From: a virus
IMG/VR virus record: IMGVR_UViG_3300025086_000142
Location: 1 to 30,750 of that record
Strand: one strand, 5' to 3'
DNA: 30,750 nucleotides
In this document: in pieces, positions 28,175 through 30,750 of the stretch
Numbering within the stretch: the stretch's first letter is position 1
Layout of the letters: each line of letters opens with the position of its first letter
The notes under the pieces: generated by a model
Databases searched by the model: none
The model's input: the letters and a program-made list of their open reading frames with translations, nothing else
Told to the model about the DNA's origin: nothing
Translations under genes and position numbers: made by a program

Positions 28175-29350
28175 ATGGCAGGGAATCCAGTATCGGGGCA
28201 TACAAATCATAACTTGACAGTATCAACAGCGACGAATGTTGATGGCTTAGGCGACGGCGACCACATCTTATCACCCACTCTTACCAACATGATAGAGGGT
28301 GTGCATGGTAATGGTATCATCATGTATGATGACACCTCTGTAGGTGAAGGTGACAGGAACACACCTGCTAATTTACCCGGTGCTGTCAATTACGCAAGTG
28401 GCACTACTTTCACTGTAAAAGGAGGATATGTTGTTCTTGATGGAGTAATGTATGAGTTTGCAGGTGGTGTAGGTGCAACAACAACTTACACGCTGAATAC
28501 CAGTAGTGCAAGTGCCGCAGGTTCTCACACCGCCCTTACCAGTGGTAAAGAAGCACTCGTAGTTGTCTATGCTTGCGCTGATGATACTTCTACTGTAAAA
28601 CATATTTATTGGGAATTAGGAACGGCTACTACTATCGGTGCAAATGCTTACCCTGCTTGTTCGACTTCTTTCCTCAATACACCTACCGCAACAGGTAGTA
28701 GTGCGTTGGCAAATACTCAAACGCTCGTTTTAGCCGTTCTTCGTGTCGTGTTTGCAAGTGGAGGCGATGACCTCAAGTTGGCTATTACGGAAGTGAATGA
28801 CAAGCGTGTATTCATCCGACCGTCACCTATGTACTTCTCACCCGTCACTACCGGCGATATTGCCGCTACTGCCGAGGTTGATTCGCATACTGAACTTGAC
28901 AACTTTCATGCCGCCGAAGTTGGTGGTTTCAGCGCATCACGCTTCGGTGCAATGTGGCAATCATTCGGGGCGCAAGTAGCCAGCACCACTGCCGGAGACA
29001 ATGATAAGGATGTATTGTACTACAGTGGCACTCACGCCGCCCGTTTCACCCGTTCAGTATTCGACCGTGTGCTTACAAGCACTGCTACCAGCATTGACCT
29101 CACATCAACTGATGCCAACATCCTCGTGCTTACACCCGGCGGTACATTCGCTGTAACAACCAGTGGGGCGTTCCCTGCGGGATATGTCATCGAGATAAAG
29201 AACACTCATGGGTCGAACACCGGAACATTCGCTCTTACCAACTCAACGACTTCCGCCATCGGTGATACCGCCGACAGTGATGGTGGTTACGCTAAGTTCG
29301 TTTGCACAGTAAGCCATGCGACCAATCCAACCTTTGTTCGCTTAGTGTGA
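28175..29350 (+). CDS. Tail fibre / receptor-binding-like protein
   Basis: The 391-residue protein is Gly-, Thr-, Ser- and Ala-rich, as fibres are. The N-terminal region includes NLTVSTATNVDGLGDGDHIL and, near residues 75-100, FTVKGGYVVLDGVMYEFAGG, a pattern seen in baseplate and fibre-base proteins. The C-terminal 60 residues (SGAFPAGYVIEIKNTHGSNT, then ADSDGGYAKFVCTVSHATNP) resemble the terminal beta domain that ends many phage fibre proteins. It is the last gene of the + strand unit, and GAGGTGG lies 6 bases before ATG 28175. Receptor binding is inferred from composition, C-terminal pattern and position; a minor baseplate role is an alternative. Confidence 0.6.
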   Translation: MAGNPVSGHTNHNLTVSTATNVDGLGDGDHILSPTLTNMIEGVHGNGIIMYDDTSVGEGDRNTPANLPGAVNYASGTTFTVKGGYVVLDGVMYEFAGGVGATTTYTLNTSSASAAGSHTALTSGKEALVVVYACADDTSTVKHIYWELGTATTIGANAYPACSTSFLNTPTATGSSALANTQTLVLAVLRVVFASGGDDLKLAITEVNDKRVFIRPSPMYFSPVTTGDIAATAEVDSHTELDNFHAAEVGGFSASRFGAMWQSFGAQVASTTAGDNDKDVLYYSGTHAARFTRSVFDRVLTSTATSIDLTSTDANILVLTPGGTFAVTTSGAFPAGYVIEIKNTHGSNTGTFALTNSTTSAIGDTADSDGGYAKFVCTVSHATNPTFVRLV

Positions 29351-29365
29351 ATAGGCCGATTCAAA

Positions 29366-29412
29366 ATAGAAGAAGAAAAATTATTTTTAATTACTTTCAT
29401 TGTTATTTTTCT
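29366..29412. terminator. Bidirectional T-rich terminator between convergent units
   Basis: After the + strand stop at 29350 the + strand has two T5 runs (29384-29388 and 29406-29410, the second followed by CTT). On the minus strand the A-rich segment 29366-29380 reads as TTTTTCTTCTTCTATTTT just past the stop at 29387. Archaeal termination relies on such T-rich tracts without a strong hairpin, and none is seen here. The + strand signal overlaps the end of the minus strand gene. Confidence 0.55.
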
Positions 29413-29572
29413 TAATTGCGGTGTCTTGCCAAAAATGCCCGCATTGCCTACATTGTAGTAGTAAGAAACGCTCACGCTCATCATCAAGGTAGCGAGCCGA
29501 TATGCGTCGTGCTATGTGCCAATGGGCGCAAGACCTACACTTTACTTTCAGTTTTTCCAACAGCCGCCCCAT
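29387..29572 (-). CDS. Zinc-ribbon protein, Ogr/Delta- or TFIIS-like pattern
   Basis: The 61-residue product from ATG 29572 reads as a basic helix (MGRLLEKLKVK), then CRSCAHWHIARRISARYLDD, ERERFLLLQ and CRQCGHFW. The two CxxC pairs are about 30 residues apart and should bind one zinc ion. The spacing and the RxSxRY...QC pattern recall the Ogr/Delta late-gene activators of P2-like phages, while CGHFW and the DE near the second pair recall the TFIIS-type zinc ribbon of archaeal transcription factors. I cannot decide between these. ATG 29572 is preferred because GAGG lies 9 bases upstream; upstream in-frame starts are ATG 29599 and GTG 29623. The gene overlaps the 39-residue gene by 38 bases. 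A role in transcription control is plausible but inferred. Confidence 0.65.
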   Translation of the reverse strand: MGRLLEKLKVKCRSCAHWHIARRISARYLDDERERFLLLQCRQCGHFWQDTAIKKNNNESN

Positions 29573-29654
29573 CGTAACACGCCTCGCAAAAATCTCCATC
29601 AACAAGAACCGAAACTCTTTCACCGCAAAATACGCAAATGAACCTCTTCTTCAT
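29535..29654 (-). CDS. 39-residue CxxC...CxxC zinc-ribbon protein
   Basis: A short frame starts at ATG 29654-29652, overlapping the chaperonin stop as ATGA, and ends at TAG 29537-29535. It encodes MKKRFICVFCGERVSVLVDG, then DFCEACYDGAAVGKTESKV. Two CxxC pairs 13 residues apart make a compact zinc ribbon or knuckle. The overlap with the chaperonin gene suggests translational coupling. A basic N-terminus and acidic middle are visible; the function is unknown. The Cys placement and the exact ATGA junction argue that it is real despite its size and its overlap with the next gene. Confidence 0.6.
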   Translation of the reverse strand: MKKRFICVFCGERVSVLVDGDFCEACYDGAAVGKTESKV

Positions 29655-30750
29655 TGCGCTGGCCTTCTTGCTATAATGTCATCAATACGCAGTATTGAAT
29701 TAGTTACTTCACTGGCACTTAACACTGCTTGACGAACCAATTCAGTAGGTTCGTAAACACCAAGTTCCATCATGTTACATACGCCCCCATTGTGTACATC
29801 GGGGCCAATCTCACGGTTGCCTTGTAGGATTTCGTGGCGGATAGCAAGGATAGTGTCGAGTGGGTCATGACCGGCATTCTCGGCAATAGTGGCAGGGATG
29901 CACTCTAATGCGTCTGCAAAGGCTTCAATCGCCATCTGCGCTCTACCACCTATCTGTGCCGCATGTTGCCGTAGATGCGATGACATACGGGCGTATGCGT
30001 TCCCACCGCCGACAACAAAATTACCGTTCTTTAACACTAAAGATACTACACCGAGTGCGTCATCGAATCCACGCTCAACTTCTTCAAGTGTGTGAGATGT
30101 TGCACCCCTTAGCACGAGTGTTGCCTCATCGCTCTTGACATCACCTTGAACAAAGAGATACCATACATCGTTATGCTTTTGACGCTCAACGGTGCATTCT
30201 GTCGCCTCTTCTACTTCTTCGGGTGTTTGATAGATAGTTGCCCCTGTAACCTTGCTCAATGAGCGTAGTGTTGATTCGGGAACCCTGCGAGCAACCATGA
30301 TGTTATGCTTCTTGAGATGAGCGCATACATGGTCGTTGACCGCATCACGAGCAAAGACAAGTCCACCCTTCGGTAATACTTTCACGAGTAATTTAGCCGT
30401 TGAGATGAGGTTTGCTTTACCCGATGATTTGTATGATTGAAACGATTGAGCATCCAACTGCACTTGTACATTGTCTTCACTCTTCTCGTTTTCAAGACCG
30501 GTGTTCAACAACACTACATTGGAGTAAGCATCATCACCTTCAAGCACATAGTCCTTGTTTACAATCGAACCTTCGTAGAGATAAGAGTCATCAAGTGAGC
30601 CACCGGGGAATGAAACAACCTTGACGCTTTCAGCATCACCGGCTTTCTCAACTGCTGATACACATAGTTCAGCGACAGCATCAAGAGAGTTCTCAAGTGC
30701 TTTACCTGTGATAGCAGTTTTAGCGACTGATACCAATACATCACGCTTAT
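29651..30750 (-). CDS. Thermosome (group II chaperonin) subunit, 5' end outside the window
   Basis: The frame is open to the right edge, so roughly the first 150 residues, including the GDGT ATP-binding motif, are missing. Visible from the TTG at 30736 are: the helix VAKTAITGKALEN; apical domain sequence GGSLDDSYLYEGSIVNKDYV, VVLLNTGLENEKSED, MVARRVPESTLRSLSKVTGA; then ERGFDDALGVV with the Asp expected to act in ATP hydrolysis; GGGNAYARM; FADALECIPATIAENAGHDP; and the closing ILRIDDIIARR. These are thermosome hallmarks, and the chaperonin folds proteins in an ATP-driven double ring with a built-in lid. The usual Glu of GGGAxE is Tyr here, and the Gly/Met-rich C-terminal tail of cellular thermosomes is absent. 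It likely heads an operon with the two zinc-ribbon genes. Viral thermosomes are known from marine archaeal viruses. Confidence 0.93.
   Translation of the reverse strand, partial: KRDVLVSVAKTAITGKALENSLDAVAELCVSAVEKAGDAESVKVVSFPGGSLDDSYLYEGSIVNKDYVLEGDDAYSNVVLLNTGLENEKSEDNVQVQLDAQSFQSYKSSGKANLISTAKLLVKVLPKGGLVFARDAVNDHVCAHLKKHNIMVARRVPESTLRSLSKVTGATIYQTPEEVEEATECTVERQKHNDVWYLFVQGDVKSDEATLVLRGATSHTLEEVERGFDDALGVVSLVLKNGNFVVGGGNAYARMSSHLRQHAAQIGGRAQMAIEAFADALECIPATIAENAGHDPLDTILAIRHEILQGNREIGPDVHNGGVCNMMELGVYEPTELVRQAVLSASEVTNSILRIDDIIARRPAQ

Noticed and set aside
30736-30738. TTG at 30736 as the chaperonin start
   Set aside because: The reading frame continues to the window edge (K-R-D-V before it) and group II chaperonins have about 150 more residues before this point, including the GDGT motif.

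Overview
The window looks like the tail-and-tip half of the structural region of a tailed double-stranded DNA virus with a siphovirus-type plan, most likely infecting an archaeon. Three observations support this. The + strand carries connector, tail terminator, tail tube, tail assembly chaperone, tape measure and distal tail genes in classical order. Many start codons follow GAGGTG, AGGTGG or GGTGG, which pair with the CACCTCC end of archaeal 16S rRNA. The opposite strand carries a group II (thermosome-type) chaperonin. Tailed viruses of marine Euryarchaeota (the magroviruses of Marine Group II / Poseidoniales) are known to carry thermosome genes, so a magrovirus-like origin is the best guess. 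That assignment is inference, and other archaeal hosts are not excluded.

Layout. From 1 to 29350 everything is on the + strand and the genes touch or overlap by a few bases (ATGA, TGATG, TAATG), with no gap large enough for an obvious internal promoter. The order is: a 5'-truncated connector-like protein (1-1248), a small helical protein (1245-1616), a tail terminator-like protein (1616-2065), the major tail tube protein (2076-4001), a SAP-domain acidic protein (4012-4497), two tail-assembly-chaperone-like frames (4448-4822 and 4819-5103), a short tape measure protein (5100-6194), a distal-tail-like protein (6194-7363), a giant 6241-residue protein (7373-26098), a small basic KSFCARM...WNC protein (26095-26409), a baseplate-hub-like protein (26409-27827), a small fibre-associated protein (27829-28173) and a fibre-like protein (28175-29350). 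From 29387 to the right edge the coding strand is minus: a thermosome (5' end beyond the window), then a 39-residue zinc-ribbon protein overlapping its stop codon, then a second zinc-ribbon protein. The two transcription units converge on T-rich sequence at about 29366-29412.

How the genes work together. The connector and terminator close the head-tail joint. The tube polymerises around the tape measure with help from the chaperones. The distal tail, giant, hub and fibre proteins form the tip that contacts the host. The chaperonin may help fold viral proteins, and the very large tip protein is an obvious candidate client (inference). The zinc ribbons could be small nucleic-acid-binding or transcription factors.

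The most notable points are: (i) one gene of 18.7 kb, about 60% of the window, with lectin-like folds near both ends and several copies of a module of about 65 residues; (ii) a well-supported candidate programmed -1 frameshift between the two chaperone frames, made of a run of six G followed at once by a perfect 9-bp stem whose loop holds the GTG start of the second frame; (iii) 37-residue repeats in a very short tape measure; (iv) a previously easy-to-miss 39-codon zinc-ribbon gene. No tRNA, rRNA, CRISPR array, insertion sequence, integrase or attachment site was recognised.
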